DNA of 64,000 nucleotides from Vibrio algarum. GTDB lineage: Bacteria; Pseudomonadota; Gammaproteobacteria; Enterobacterales; Vibrionaceae. Within the stretch, counting starts at the first letter, position 1. Each line of letters opens with the position of its first letter. The notes beneath the pieces are model-generated. The model was not told the origin of the DNA, did no database searches, and saw only the letters and a list, made by a program, of their open reading frames with translations. The translations under genes and the position numbers were made by a program. The stretch is from positions 2,542,001-2,606,000 of the forward strand of contig NZ_JAQLOI010000001.1 of assembly GCF_028204155.1 (NCBI RefSeq), given 5' to 3'. This document shows positions 28,046-37,711 of the stretch, one piece after another.

Positions 28046-29098
28046 TTATGCAGTGCGTTCATCCAGTTGTTTTTTAATGAAGTTGGCGGTCACTTCGCAC
28101 TCTTCTCTATTGCCAACGCTAATTCGAATACAGTCTTTGATTGGTGAATTGCGTAGAATAATACCATTGTCCCATGCACTCTTAAAAAGAGCATCACCTT
28201 CTGAACACTGAATTAACAAGTAATTGCCCCAACCTTGGTAAACCGTCATCCCTTCTATCGAGGACAATACTTGTTCTAGATAGTCACGATTTCTGTTTAG
28301 TTCGCTCACTTGTTCTTTGGCCCTAGACAATCCCGCCTCAGATAGTGCCTGACAAGCGATGTCAGTAACAGGAATCGGAACTGGATACGGTGCGATAACT
28401 TTAAGTAAAACGTCAATCAGAGGTTTATTTGCCAGCGTAAATCCACATCTTAGCCCCGCTAGAGCAAACGCTTTAGATAAGGTTCTTAAAATGGCCAAGT
28501 TTTCGTACTCGGCAAGCAGATCTTTGGTAGATGCCTCAGGGCAAAAATCGATGTACGCTTCGTCCATCACGACGATTGCTCTATCTTTCGTTATTTCTAA
28601 CAAAGCGACGATATCTTCACGCTTTATCAAATTACCTGTTGGGTTATTTGGACTACATACAAAGACAAGCTTCACGTTCTCTAAGTTTGCCTCTATACCG
28701 TCTAAATCCAGTTGCCAATCCGATGTAGAAGGGACAATTTTTGTTTCAATGCCAATGGTTTCAGCGCTAATCGAATACATTCCATACGTCGGTGGGCAAT
28801 ATAAAATTGCGTCTTCACCCGGTTCACAAAATGCTCTCACCAATAACTCAATTCCTTCATCCGCACCGCGAGAGGTAAGTACCTGTTCAGGCTCAACATC
28901 CGCATACGACGCGTAAGCCTCTATCAACTCTTTAGGCTGGCAACTGCTATAGCGATTCAGTCTTTCGAATGAGGTCTGATACTGGTTATTGAACGGTGAT
29001 TCATTCGCGTTTAGCCAAACGTCCCCACTTCCCCCGATTCTCCTAGCGGAGAGGTACGGCGTAAGCTTTTGAACTTGTTTTCGAGCGAGCTTTTCCAT
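28046..29098 (-). CDS. hisC: Histidinol-phosphate aminotransferase
   Basis: 350 residues, fold-type I PLP enzyme. The cofactor Lys is in 'RTLSKAFALAGLRCG', with 'VFVCSPNNPTGN' and 'VVMDEAYIDF' motifs earlier. Converts imidazole-acetol phosphate to histidinol phosphate. Lies 10 bases before hisB and 3 bases after hisD. Confidence 0.98.
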   Translation of the reverse strand: MEKLARKQVQKLTPYLSARRIGGSGDVWLNANESPFNNQYQTSFERLNRYSSCQPKELIEAYASYADVEPEQVLTSRGADEGIELLVRAFCEPGEDAILYCPPTYGMYSISAETIGIETKIVPSTSDWQLDLDGIEANLENVKLVFVCSPNNPTGNLIKREDIVALLEITKDRAIVVMDEAYIDFCPEASTKDLLAEYENLAILRTLSKAFALAGLRCGFTLANKPLIDVLLKVIAPYPVPIPVTDIACQALSEAGLSRAKEQVSELNRNRDYLEQVLSSIEGMTVYQGWGNYLLIQCSEGDALFKSAWDNGIILRNSPIKDCIRISVGNREECEVTANFIKKQLDERTA

Positions 29099-29101
29099 TC
29101 G

Positions 29102-30400
29102 CTACTCCCCTTTTTCTAGCGCTTCTACACGAATGGTCACTGCACGCTTATGTGCATCTAACCCTTCGGCTTCAGCCATTGTCACAACCGTAGACGCTAG
29201 GCCTCTCAATCCGTCTGCAGAGAGCTCTTGAACCGTCATTCGCTTAGAAAAGTCGGCAAGACCTAAGCTCGAATAGGTTCGAGTATATCCGTAGGTTGGA
29301 AGTACATGGTTGGTGCCAGACGCATAATCACCCGCAGATTCAGGAGACCAATCACCTAAGAAAATTGAACCAGCATTATCTAATAACGGCAAAAGTGCTC
29401 TTGGGTTTTGTGTTTGAACGATAAGGTGTTCTGGGCCATAAAAATTTGAAATCGAAACACATTGCGAAATAGATTCTGCGATAACAATGATACTTGAACC
29501 TAATGCCTGTTCGGCGATATCTGCTCGAGACAGTTTTTTCAACTGAGCTTGAACGGCATCGGCGACTTTATCGGCAATAATTGGCGAAGGCGTAAGAAGT
29601 ACAACTTGCGAATCAGGTCCGTGCTCTGCTTGGCTTAGCAAATCAGCTGCAACAAACTCTGGGTTTGCCGTCTCGTCGGCGATGACCAAGACTTCTGAAG
29701 GGCCGGCAGGCATATCTATTGCCGCGCCACGAAAATCATTACTTACTTGTCGTTTCGCCTCTGTAACATACGCATTACCGGGGCCAAATATCTTTTCTAC
29801 TTTTGAAACGGTCTCTGTTCCGTAAGCCATAGCTGCAATCGCTTGACCACCACCGACATTGTAAACTTCATCGATTTTACAAAGTTTGGCAACGTATAAA
29901 ATTTCATCCGCAATCGGTGGTGGTGAACAAAGAACCACTTTACGACAACCTGCAATTTGTGAAGGAACACCCAACATCAATACAGTGGATGGTAGCGGCG
30001 CACTACCCCCTGGTATATATAAACCGACCGTGTTAATCGGCCTTGTTACCTGTTCACAAACCACACCGGGTTGCGTTTCTACCTTGAGTGGTTGCGGCTT
30101 CTGCGCTTCATGAAAAACAGAAATATTTTTGTACGCTTGTTCTAGCGCATTTTTCATTTTTTCAGACAGCCTAGCCGAAGCGGCATCTATTTCTTCATTA
30201 GATACTCGAATGGATTTTGGCGTCACACCATCAAATTTTTGAGTCAACTCTGTCAGTGCTTTATCGCCTTCAAAACGGACTTTTCCGATGACATCCTGCA
30301 CCGCCGCTGTAATATTTGCGCCTTCGGCAATTGCCGGACGCTCTAAAACTGAGTCTTGCTGCGATTCACTTAAAGATTGCCAAACAACAGTTTTCATCAC
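29102..30400 (-). CDS. hisD: Histidinol dehydrogenase
   Basis: 432 residues. Contains the family signature region 'GPSEVLVIADETANPEFVAA' followed by 'DLLSQAEHGPDSQVVLL', and zinc-site residues in the 'AEHGPDSQ' and 'ASGTNHVLPT' segments. Catalyses the last two oxidations to histidine using NAD. It starts immediately after the hisG stop, implying translational coupling. Confidence 0.98.
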   Translation of the reverse strand: MMKTVVWQSLSESQQDSVLERPAIAEGANITAAVQDVIGKVRFEGDKALTELTQKFDGVTPKSIRVSNEEIDAASARLSEKMKNALEQAYKNISVFHEAQKPQPLKVETQPGVVCEQVTRPINTVGLYIPGGSAPLPSTVLMLGVPSQIAGCRKVVLCSPPPIADEILYVAKLCKIDEVYNVGGGQAIAAMAYGTETVSKVEKIFGPGNAYVTEAKRQVSNDFRGAAIDMPAGPSEVLVIADETANPEFVAADLLSQAEHGPDSQVVLLTPSPIIADKVADAVQAQLKKLSRADIAEQALGSSIIVIAESISQCVSISNFYGPEHLIVQTQNPRALLPLLDNAGSIFLGDWSPESAGDYASGTNHVLPTYGYTRTYSSLGLADFSKRMTVQELSADGLRGLASTVVTMAEAEGLDAHKRAVTIRVEALEKGE

Positions 30401-31296
30401 TTACTCCATCATTTTTTCAATTGGTAGTACCAAAATAGAGCTAGCACCAAGCTCTTTAAGCTGCTCCATTGTTTCCCAGAAAAGGTTTTCAGTACTGACC
30501 AAATGTACTGCTACACGATTTTTCTCGGCTGCCAGAGGTAATACCGTTGGATCTTCCGCGCCAGGTAAAAGTGCTTTAATAGCTTCAAGTTGCTCAGTTG
30601 GAGCGTGCAGCATGATGTATTTAGACTCTTTAGCTTGGATTACACCTTGCATACGGGTAAGTAACTTATTGATAAGAGCTAGCTTATCTTCATCAAACTC
30701 ACCAGCACGCTGAATCAAGGTTGCTTTAGAACGGAAGATAACCTCAGCTTCTTTTAAACCATTTGCTTCTAATGTTGCACCCGTTGACACAAGATCGGCA
30801 ATAGCGTCGGCAAGGCCTGCGCGAGGAGCAACTTCTACAGAACCTTGAAGGTTACAAGTGCTAAACTCTACGCCTTGCTCATCCATATACGCTTTTAAAA
30901 GATGTGGGTAGGTTGTTGCGATGCGCTTACCGTTGAGGTCTTGTGGGCCGTTATATTCATCATCCTGATTAATAGCAATAGATAAACGACAACCACCAAA
31001 GTCTAATCGACGCAGAGCAACAAATTCACTTGCTTCTCCTAAAGCAACTCTGTCTAAACGAACCTCTTCTAGTTCGTTCTCACCAATAAAACCGAGGTCA
31101 ACGACGCCATCCATAACCAAGCCTGGGATATCGTCATCGCGCACGAGTAATAGGTCGATTGGCATATTTTCCGCGTGAACAACAAGACGCTCACCCATTA
31201 AATTAAACTTAGCACCACATTTTTTTAGGAGTTCTTGGCACTCTTTACTTAAGCGGCCTTTTTCTGGATTGCGATTCTTAGTCGTTGTGTTTGCAT
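30401..31296 (-). CDS. hisG: ATP phosphoribosyltransferase (apparent -1 frameshift near the start)
   Basis: The open frame gives 265 residues starting at an internal Met (M-G-E-R-L-V-V). Upstream, an ATG at 31296 starts M-Q-T-Q-R-L-R-I-A-I-Q-K, the expected HisG N-terminus, but stops after 15 codons at TAA. One extra A in the A5 run (plus-strand T5 at 31259-31263) joins it as K-G-R-L-S-K-E-C-Q-E-L-L, giving 298 residues, the normal long-form HisG length. The C-terminal regulatory domain ends 'SSILVLPIEKMME'. First enzyme of histidine synthesis, inhibited by histidine. A base-calling error is the likely cause. Confidence 0.94.
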
Positions 31297-31556
31297 TACT
31301 CTATTCCCTGTCTAAATATTCGTTATTTTTTTAATTTCTAAATTCGATTTATGCTATACCAATAGCAATAATTATGTGTTCAAAATGAATTCGATTCCGC
31401 TAACCACTGAAGACCTCCCTGTTCGCTAAGAAATAGCACTCCATGCCTATTTATGTTCACTAAATCGAACACTTTTTGTCTAAGTCGCAAATTAACAACA
31501 TTTGTATAACTAATTATTGACACTACTTGGTGCATATTGAGTTAAGTGGTCTGAAA

Positions 31557-31592
31557 CCAAAAAACCCTCGGGGTTTTATTTCCCGAGGGTTC
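31557..31592 (-). terminator. Histidine operon attenuator (terminator)
   Basis: AACCCTCGGG pairs with CCCGAGGGTT around an 8- to 9-base loop, and on the minus strand it is followed by T6. It lies between hisL and hisG, where attenuator terminators of his operons occur. Confidence 0.85.
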
Positions 31593-31610
31593 GAATCTTA
31601 GATTTGACCT

Positions 31611-31631
31611 CCGGGAGTTATTATCTCCCGG
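31611..31631 (-). promoter_or_regulatory. Alternative hairpin of the his leader
   Basis: CCGGGAG pairs with CTCCCGG around a 7-base loop, between the hisL stop and the attenuator stem. It is the likely pause or anti-terminator partner region in the attenuation mechanism; its exact role is inferred. Confidence 0.5.
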
Positions 31632-31654
31632 GTATGCGCACATCGCCCGAAAGA

Positions 31655-31702
31655 CTACTCAGGGTGATGATGGTGATGAATGTTCATTACAAATATACGC
31701 AT
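31655..31702 (-). CDS. hisL: His operon leader peptide
   Basis: A 15-residue peptide starting M-R-I-F-V-M-N-I and containing five consecutive His codons before Pro-Glu and TAG. A good ribosome binding site (AAGGAAC) is upstream of the ATG. Stalling of the ribosome at the His codons when charged tRNA-His is scarce would favour readthrough of the attenuator at 31557-31592. The position directly upstream of hisG confirms the call. Confidence 0.93.
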   Translation of the reverse strand: MRIFVMNIHHHHHPE

Positions 31703-31776
31703 AATTTCTTAGTTCCTTTCGCTTACAACCACACTAACTAAGCTCGATTCAATTTTCAACCTAAAAATTGCTTTTT

Positions 31777-33372
31777 TTAGGCATTTTGCATCTGTAAACC
31801 TTTTGATTTAGATAATACAGACAAAATAAAGCAAGCAATGATGAAAGCAATGAACGTAGCAGCGAAAGAAATCGCTACAGAATTGGTCATACCAAGAATA
31901 ACAAAACCGATACTAGAGATTATCGCAACGGTAATAGCATAAGGTAACTGAGTCGCGACGTGGTCGATATGATTACAACCGGCCCCTGTAGAGGACAAAA
32001 TGGTGGTATCTGAAATAGGTGAACAGTGATCACCAAATACTGAACCAGCCAAAACAGCACTTAACATAGGTAACATCATTGCTAAGTCAGTCGCGCCTGC
32101 CATATCACCCGCGATAGGTAACATTATTCCAAATGTTCCCCATGAGGTCCCTGTAGAGAAAGCCATCAATCCAGACAATAAGAATAAAATAACCGGAAGC
32201 CAATGAACGCCAATATTACCTTGAATTAAAGAGGATAAATAAGCCCCTGTCTTCATGTCACCGATAACAGAACCAATAGACCAAGCGAAAATCAATATTA
32301 ATATGGCGCTAAACATAGACTTAGCACCAATCCAGACTGTTTTGGTAATATCGCTGGTAGGTAATTTTTGTTTAAATACAGTGAACAACGCAGTAAATAG
32401 TCCTACGAGGCCTCCATATACTAAAGAAGAACCTACATCTGTATTTTCGAATGCACCTAATAATGAAAATGTTTTCCCATCAGATACCAGTGCTGAGTTC
32501 CCGGTATATAACATTGCCGTAACCGTCGCGAATATCAGAAATAAAATAGGAAGGATCAAATCAGACACTTTTCCATATTCACTCTCGACAATATCTAGCT
32601 CTTCATTTAATTCTTTCGCATTAGAATGGTCTTCTTCAGGACGAATTTTACCCGTTAATGAAGCGAGGTGTTCATGCTTACTCATTGCACCAATATCTAT
32701 TTGGAACCATGCGACAGCAAAAACCATCAATAAAGCAAAAACGGCATAAAAATTCATTGGGATTAAGCGCAAATAAGCACCCAAAGCTGAATATTCAGTT
32801 AAACCATGGCTTACTAAAATTCCACTTATAATCGTCATTATATAAGCACCCCAACTAGACGCGGGCATTAATACACACATAGGCGCCGCCGTTGAATCCA
32901 ATATATAGGCTAGTTTTGCACGGGACACATTGTAACGATCTGTCACAGGGCGCGATATTGCACCAACCGCTAGGCTGTTAAAATAATCATCAACAAAAAT
33001 GAACACACCTAAAAAAGCAGCAAGCAATTGCGAACCACGTTTATTCTTTACCTTAGTTTGCGCCCATAGAGCAAATGCTCTTGTGCCCCCTGACAGCGTT
33101 AATAAAGCAGTCATCATTCCTAAGATAACAAGAAAAGCAACAATACTCATATTCCAAGTATTGATACCACCATCTTCGATAAATACACTTTTGACTGTGG
33201 TACCTATATAGCCAAGCGAATTCGAAAAAGAATAATCAGCTAAAAGAAAAGCACCCAATAGAATACCAATTCCTAACGAAAGCAGTACTCGACGAGTGAC
33301 AACAGCAAGGCCTAAAGCCATTAATGGTGGTAATAAAGATAAGGGTGAAGAAGCAAAATCTACTAAATTCAT
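31777..33372 (-). CDS. NhaC-family transporter, predicted lysine transporter
   Basis: 531 residues, about 12 to 13 membrane helices, of the NhaC Na+/H+ antiporter superfamily (for example 'FIFVDDYFNSLAVGAISRPV' and 'GTSWGTFGIMLPIAG'). The lysine riboswitch directly upstream strongly suggests that it imports lysine; riboswitch-linked NhaC proteins were predicted as lysine transporters by comparative genomics (the name lysW has been used). It ends about 75 bases before hisL on the same strand, with only a weak hairpin between, so some readthrough into the his leader is possible. Confidence 0.85.
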   Translation of the reverse strand: MNLVDFASSPLSLLPPLMALGLAVVTRRVLLSLGIGILLGAFLLADYSFSNSLGYIGTTVKSVFIEDGGINTWNMSIVAFLVILGMMTALLTLSGGTRAFALWAQTKVKNKRGSQLLAAFLGVFIFVDDYFNSLAVGAISRPVTDRYNVSRAKLAYILDSTAAPMCVLMPASSWGAYIMTIISGILVSHGLTEYSALGAYLRLIPMNFYAVFALLMVFAVAWFQIDIGAMSKHEHLASLTGKIRPEEDHSNAKELNEELDIVESEYGKVSDLILPILFLIFATVTAMLYTGNSALVSDGKTFSLLGAFENTDVGSSLVYGGLVGLFTALFTVFKQKLPTSDITKTVWIGAKSMFSAILILIFAWSIGSVIGDMKTGAYLSSLIQGNIGVHWLPVILFLLSGLMAFSTGTSWGTFGIMLPIAGDMAGATDLAMMLPMLSAVLAGSVFGDHCSPISDTTILSSTGAGCNHIDHVATQLPYAITVAIISSIGFVILGMTNSVAISFAATFIAFIIACFILSVLSKSKGLQMQNA

Positions 33373-33463
33373 GATCTACAAAAACCGATTGGTTAGAGAT
33401 CTACTGCAGAATCAACACTTAAATATGTTAATGGTAAGTAAAAGGAAATCCATAGTCCTCGAC

Positions 33464-33641
33464 CCACAGTAGCGCTCCATAGTTAAAATTAAATATACTA
33501 TGGCAGTGTTGTACTTATTAAATACAACCCCAGCAAGCGGGCTTGATAATCTCGCTTGCTTCGGCAATAACTCCTTTCCAGACTACCCATTGGCATCACC
33601 CCAATAGAATGTACTAATAGTTATTGCGCCTCTACCTCTGT
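33464..33641 (-). ncRNA. Lysine riboswitch (L box)
   Basis: Read on the minus strand the element contains the conserved lysine-riboswitch blocks in order: AGAGGTAGAGGCGC at the 5' side, AAAGGAGTTATTGCCGAAGC in the middle, GCTTGCTGGG, ACTGCCATAGT, then ACTATGGAGCGCTACTG at the 3' side. The outer blocks pair to form the P1 stem. It lies about 90 bases upstream of the NhaC-family gene. Binding of lysine would lower expression, probably by termination or start-site masking. Confidence 0.93.
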
Positions 33642-34007
33642 AAACAGTTAAAATATAAGAAAAAAATATTATTCACATCTTAAAACTGAATAAGGCGTGC
33701 ATGATTGTACGGATCTATCCCCTTTTTGCAACATAAAAGCGCATTTTAAAGCATAATAATCAATAGATTTAGCCACAAAAGCATTCACATATGAAATATG
33801 TCACTAAAATGAATGGAAAACAGGTTAATCACAAGTCATTTAAAGTAATTACTCACTGAATTAACAATATGAGTTAAAATTATTAAACCTTATATATCCC
33901 TATAAAAACTATTATTAGATATATTTAGTTTAATCTAAAATAATTTGGTGATATTTAATTTGGCTGTTACTATTATCGTGTTGAATAATAATCAGATGGG
34001 ACGCCAC

Positions 34008-34418
34008 ATGTCAGAACTTACAAAAACTTTGCTCAATATTCGCAGCTTACGTGCTTTTGCACGCGAATTAACTTTTGAGCAGTTAGAAGAAGCCTTAGAA
34101 AAACTTACCCTAGTTGTTGAAGAACGTCGTTCAGCAGCAGAAGAAGAGAAAGCAGCATTAGCAGAAAGAGAAGCTAAACTTGCTGAATATGCACAAATGA
34201 TTGCAAAAGATGGAATTGACGTTGAAGATTTAATTTCAGCACTATCAGGTGAGACTAAAACGAAAACTCGCAAAAAACGCGAACCTCGCCCTGCAAAATA
34301 CAAATATATTGATGCAGTTAGTGGTGACGAAAAAACATGGACAGGTCAAGGTAGAACACCTTCTTCTATCCAATCACAACTTGATGCAGGTAAATCTTTA
34401 GACGATTTCCTAATCTAG
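34008..34418 (+). CDS. hns: H-NS family nucleoid protein
   Basis: 136 residues from ATG 34008 (MSELTKTLLNIRSLRAFARE); the longer open frame from 33945 adds residues not found in the family. N-terminal coiled-coil dimerisation region (about 1-65), linker with basic 'KTRKKREPRPAKYKYIDA', and the DNA-binding core 'TWTGQGRTPSSIQ' with the Q-G-R motif that inserts in the minor groove. It silences AT-rich, often horizontally acquired DNA. It stands alone with its own terminator and a long AT-rich upstream region. Confidence 0.97.
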   Translation: MSELTKTLLNIRSLRAFARELTFEQLEEALEKLTLVVEERRSAAEEEKAALAEREAKLAEYAQMIAKDGIDVEDLISALSGETKTKTRKKREPRPAKYKYIDAVSGDEKTWTGQGRTPSSIQSQLDAGKSLDDFLI

Positions 34419-34439
34419 TTTACAAAGAAAAAAATAGTA

Positions 34440-34467
34440 AGAGCGCCTACTTAGCGCTCTTTTTTTA
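34440..34467 (+). terminator. Terminator of hns
   Basis: AGAGCGC pairs with GCGCTCT across a 7-base loop, followed by eight T. It lies 21 bases after the hns stop and between convergent hns and gsk. Confidence 0.9.
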
Positions 34468-34495
34468 TCTTTAAATTATATTAATTCAGGCTGAA

Positions 34496-35800
34496 TTATC
34501 TTTCCCAATACGCTTCTTCTAAGCTATCTTCGCGTTCTGGTAATCCCCTAGATAACCGAGGAGAATGCTGTACTAATACTTCGTAACTCGCTCTATTTGC
34601 ATATTTACACACTTGCGAAAATGACGAATAAGTTAAATAAGGGTATTGGTGCTTACTTGAATTAGGTACATTTTCTTTATGGTACCTATTTGCCGCCATA
34701 TCATGAAGTAGTGCAGACAAAGCCGCATCACCAGCACCGTTGGTATTTTTAATTTTCTCTGGCCCGCCCATATAAGGTGCAATATGGGAGTAAACCTTAA
34801 TAGGCGATTCACATGCTGCTTTAATCGTAGGTCGGCTGAATTCATACTGATTAAACTCAGCAATCGCCCCCGGTAAAAGTGGCAACGACGTTGCTCTCTT
34901 AGCATCATCCTCTGTATAACCTGCCATAAATAGACCTACAGGCCCTGCAGTGCATAACACTAAGTCAACCCAATCTAATGTCTTGTCTGCTGCTAACAAA
35001 GGATCATGATGCCCTGTAAGCGCTTCAGCTTCATCTTCGTTCATTGCAACAACAGACACATGATCGTTCAAAAATTCTTGCCAAAATAGTGGGTCGTCTT
35101 GAATAACAAACTTTGTACCCAGTGTAAGAACAACAGGTACCTGATATTTTTTGGCGTATTCTATCGCTTGCCTCGTTGCGTCAGGCATAGGGTCACCATT
35201 TTTACAACGAACCAAATAAGCGGTTAATACCAACGCGGAAGCATTTTTAAAAATAGACTCTGGGATGCTCTCTGGTCTAAGTTGGTTCATCTGACCTTCA
35301 CTAATAGCGAACGTTCTCTCACCATCATCGGATATCAAAGCGAAACAACGCCCTATCGCACCGGTAACAGCTTGAAGGTAGTTTAAATCCATTCGGCTAG
35401 AGGTATTACATAAATAGCGATAGCCATAGCTGCCTATCTCAATATCTTTACTCATTACACCAAGCAGTGTTGACTTATCATCGGCAAGCACAGAGTAATT
35501 GTGCAACGTATTACCAATGGTTCCACCAGCAAATTCATTGCTAATCAAATCCTCTTTCTTTAGTTGCTTATAGAGAGACTCTGCCGTTTCGTCATCAATG
35601 ACCAATGAATGGCCTTTGCTTAGACCATACTTATCAATAAAATGATCAGGTACACGCGCTTCAATATCCACTAACGTTTGATCGATCCCAACAATATGCG
35701 TACGCGTCATCTTTTTATTGGTTTGAGCTTGAGTAACCAAAGGATCACGTGCGTGAACAGGAAAGTAATGTTTAGATTTACGTTGACCAGGAAATTTCAT
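34496..35800 (-). CDS. gsk: Inosine-guanosine kinase
   Basis: 434 residues, PfkB carbohydrate-kinase family. The 'GGTIGNTLHNYSVLA' glycine-rich motif and the C-terminal 'NTNGAGDAALSALLHD' anion-hole/catalytic Asp motif are clear. It phosphorylates inosine and guanosine for purine salvage. The length agrees with E. coli Gsk (434). Convergent with hns. Confidence 0.96.
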   Translation of the reverse strand: MKFPGQRKSKHYFPVHARDPLVTQAQTNKKMTRTHIVGIDQTLVDIEARVPDHFIDKYGLSKGHSLVIDDETAESLYKQLKKEDLISNEFAGGTIGNTLHNYSVLADDKSTLLGVMSKDIEIGSYGYRYLCNTSSRMDLNYLQAVTGAIGRCFALISDDGERTFAISEGQMNQLRPESIPESIFKNASALVLTAYLVRCKNGDPMPDATRQAIEYAKKYQVPVVLTLGTKFVIQDDPLFWQEFLNDHVSVVAMNEDEAEALTGHHDPLLAADKTLDWVDLVLCTAGPVGLFMAGYTEDDAKRATSLPLLPGAIAEFNQYEFSRPTIKAACESPIKVYSHIAPYMGGPEKIKNTNGAGDAALSALLHDMAANRYHKENVPNSSKHQYPYLTYSSFSQVCKYANRASYEVLVQHSPRLSRGLPEREDSLEEAYWER

Positions 35801-35914
35801 GAGTGATTCTGCTGATAGTAGAGGCGAAAAGGTAATTCTAGCCTGTGTAATTTATAACAGCAATAAGACGGTAAAAAGCAAACGTTTTCGTGGCGGGAAT
35901 ATTATTCAGATAAC

Positions 35915-35947
35915 AAAAAGCCGCCAATATAAATCAAAGGCGGCTTT
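35915..35947 (-). terminator. Terminator of the DUF2057 gene
   Basis: AAAGCCGCC pairs with GGCGGCTTT around a 13-base loop; on the minus strand a T5 run follows. It sits 16 bases after the stop of the gene. Confidence 0.88.
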
Positions 35948-35962
35948 CACAAAATAAAGAGA

Positions 35963-36658
35963 TTATTCTTGGTCAATCATCCATTTACGGAACTCTTTAC
36001 GCTCTGCTTTAGAAGCTTTTAGGTACCAAGCTTTGAGTTGATCGGTATTTGAAATAGTTCCTGGTTGACTGCTCATTGACCCATTGCTTTTCACTTCATT
36101 TACAGTCGAAACGGTGGCAGCTGTTGCAGTCGTTGCTGCTGCGACACCCGCAGTATCGGTCACCGTGGCCGTGGTGATAAGCGTGGCGTTATCGCCAAAC
36201 ATAATACCATTACTTTGGTTGTATTCCACCACCATATTTTCTATGCCTTTATAGGGCATAAAACCAGGTTTCGGTGGCAGTTTATTCATTGTGAAGTCGA
36301 CATCTTTACCGTTAGAAATCAATTTCCAATCTGGCGTTTTCTTAAAGTGGTTCTTCGCCTGTTCATGACTGTAAACGGTAGGGGCAACGATCTCTATATC
36401 AGCTTCTTTCGCATCAAACTGGAGAAGATAAGGCGCGGAATCGAACGTCTGTTTGGAAGAGCCTTTCCCTAGTCTCGCGGTCATTCGAACCACTATCTGC
36501 GTGAACCCTGGTTTGACCGATGTTACTTCCACTGTGGATTCAGTCTCAACTTGATTTACAACCAGTAACCTCACGTTTTGAGTTGGTATGATTTCTGCGG
36601 CTAAAGACGCGCCTGAAAACAACAGACTAAACATACACACTGATACGACTTTTTTCAT
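35963..36658 (-). CDS. DUF2057 (YccT/UPF0319) family secreted protein
   Basis: 231 residues from ATG 36658, preceded by GAGGTG at the right distance (the upstream GTG 36664 would be closer to it). Signal peptide ends near 'FSGASLAAE'. The C-terminal 'WYLKASKAERKEFRKWMIDQ' is the characteristic tail of the YccT family, whose role is unclear. The middle has a Thr/Ala-rich low-complexity stretch. Downstream of the porin on the same strand, but separated from it by a terminator. Confidence 0.88.
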   Translation of the reverse strand: MKKVVSVCMFSLLFSGASLAAEIIPTQNVRLLVVNQVETESTVEVTSVKPGFTQIVVRMTARLGKGSSKQTFDSAPYLLQFDAKEADIEIVAPTVYSHEQAKNHFKKTPDWKLISNGKDVDFTMNKLPPKPGFMPYKGIENMVVEYNQSNGIMFGDNATLITTATVTDTAGVAAATTATAATVSTVNEVKSNGSMSSQPGTISNTDQLKAWYLKASKAERKEFRKWMIDQE

Positions 36659-36696
36659 GTACACCTCAATTATTTGAATTTTAGCGAATATAACAA

Positions 36697-36720
36697 AAAA
36701 CCACCCGAAAGGGTGGTTTT
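36697..36720 (-). terminator. Terminator of the porin gene
   Basis: AAAACCACCC pairs with GGGTGGTTTT closed by a GAAA tetraloop; the flanking A/T runs make it a strong intrinsic terminator for the porin gene reading leftward. Confidence 0.9.
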
Positions 36721-36745
36721 AAATCAAGCATCTAAAAAACTAATT

Positions 36746-37711
36746 TTAGAATTCAGATTTGATACCTACAGCGTAACCAGTATCTGTATTACTTTCGTCA
36801 GTTCCACCAATTTCAGCGTAGATAGTAGTTGAAGGTGCAACAGCGTAACCTGCGTTTACGAAGTAAGTAGTCACATCACTTTCACCAGCAGCATCAAAGT
36901 CTGTACCACTCACACCTGCAGCGAATTTCCATGCTTCAACAGTATAGTCAGCCGCGAAAGCAATTGTGTTAGCTGTTTTTTCAAGTTCATAATAACCTAG
37001 TTCTAGGTTAAGTGCTTCGATGCCGCCAAAGCGAGCTTCAAGCGCCCACACATCATTCTCAGCACTACCATAGTGACCGTAGAATGCTGTAAAATCAAAA
37101 TCAGCAACACGAACACCGATGTTCATATCAACTAGCTCAGTACCTGAATTTGTTACTGAAGTAATAATGTCTCCATAAGTGTCGCTTTCACTATCCGTAT
37201 CTAGAACGGATTCTTCACTATAAGCGTTGTCACCTTGATTACCTTGGTATGCGATACCAGCGTAAACCATACCTGTGTCAAGTTGATATTTAATAGTTTC
37301 ACTACCACCAAAATCTAAGTCATCAAAAGCTGAACTAACACCGAACTGGTAGTCAGAACCGATACCCGCGTCATCTAGGATAGTCGCTGTTTTACCTACT
37401 TTAGCTGTGTGCATGCCAGAGTAGATACCGAAGTATGCGTCGCCAGTGTCCGCTGTACCGCCGTCACCAGAGAATTCCCAGAACGCACCGACAGAGATAT
37501 CTTCAGTTGCTGCATAGCGAACGTCAAAAGAGAAGTCAGCATCTTGAAGGTCTTGACCAGGGTTTGAATCTTTAGTTGTATCTTTTAGATAAACAACTTC
37601 TAAGTCACCGCCTAGATCAACTGACACGCCGTCTTGGTTGTATAGTTCAATACCTGCGTTAGCTGCTGTAGATGCAACTAGTACTGATAGTGCTAATAGA
37701 GTCTTTTTCAT
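36746..37711 (-). CDS. Gram-negative general porin
   Basis: 321 residues from ATG 37711 (a GTG at 37723 is possible). Signal peptide MKKTLLALSVLVASTAANA, then alternating beta strands with aromatic girdles and a C-terminal Phe (G-I-K-S-E-F), the outer-membrane assembly signal. The acidic, Asp/Glu-rich sequence and size fit the Vibrio/Photobacterium porin family. It should form trimeric channels for small hydrophilic solutes. A 641-base AT-rich upstream region suggests complex control. Confidence 0.9.
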   Translation of the reverse strand: MKKTLLALSVLVASTAANAGIELYNQDGVSVDLGGDLEVVYLKDTTKDSNPGQDLQDADFSFDVRYAATEDISVGAFWEFSGDGGTADTGDAYFGIYSGMHTAKVGKTATILDDAGIGSDYQFGVSSAFDDLDFGGSETIKYQLDTGMVYAGIAYQGNQGDNAYSEESVLDTDSESDTYGDIITSVTNSGTELVDMNIGVRVADFDFTAFYGHYGSAENDVWALEARFGGIEALNLELGYYELEKTANTIAFAADYTVEAWKFAAGVSGTDFDAAGESDVTTYFVNAGYAVAPSTTIYAEIGGTDESNTDTGYAVGIKSEF

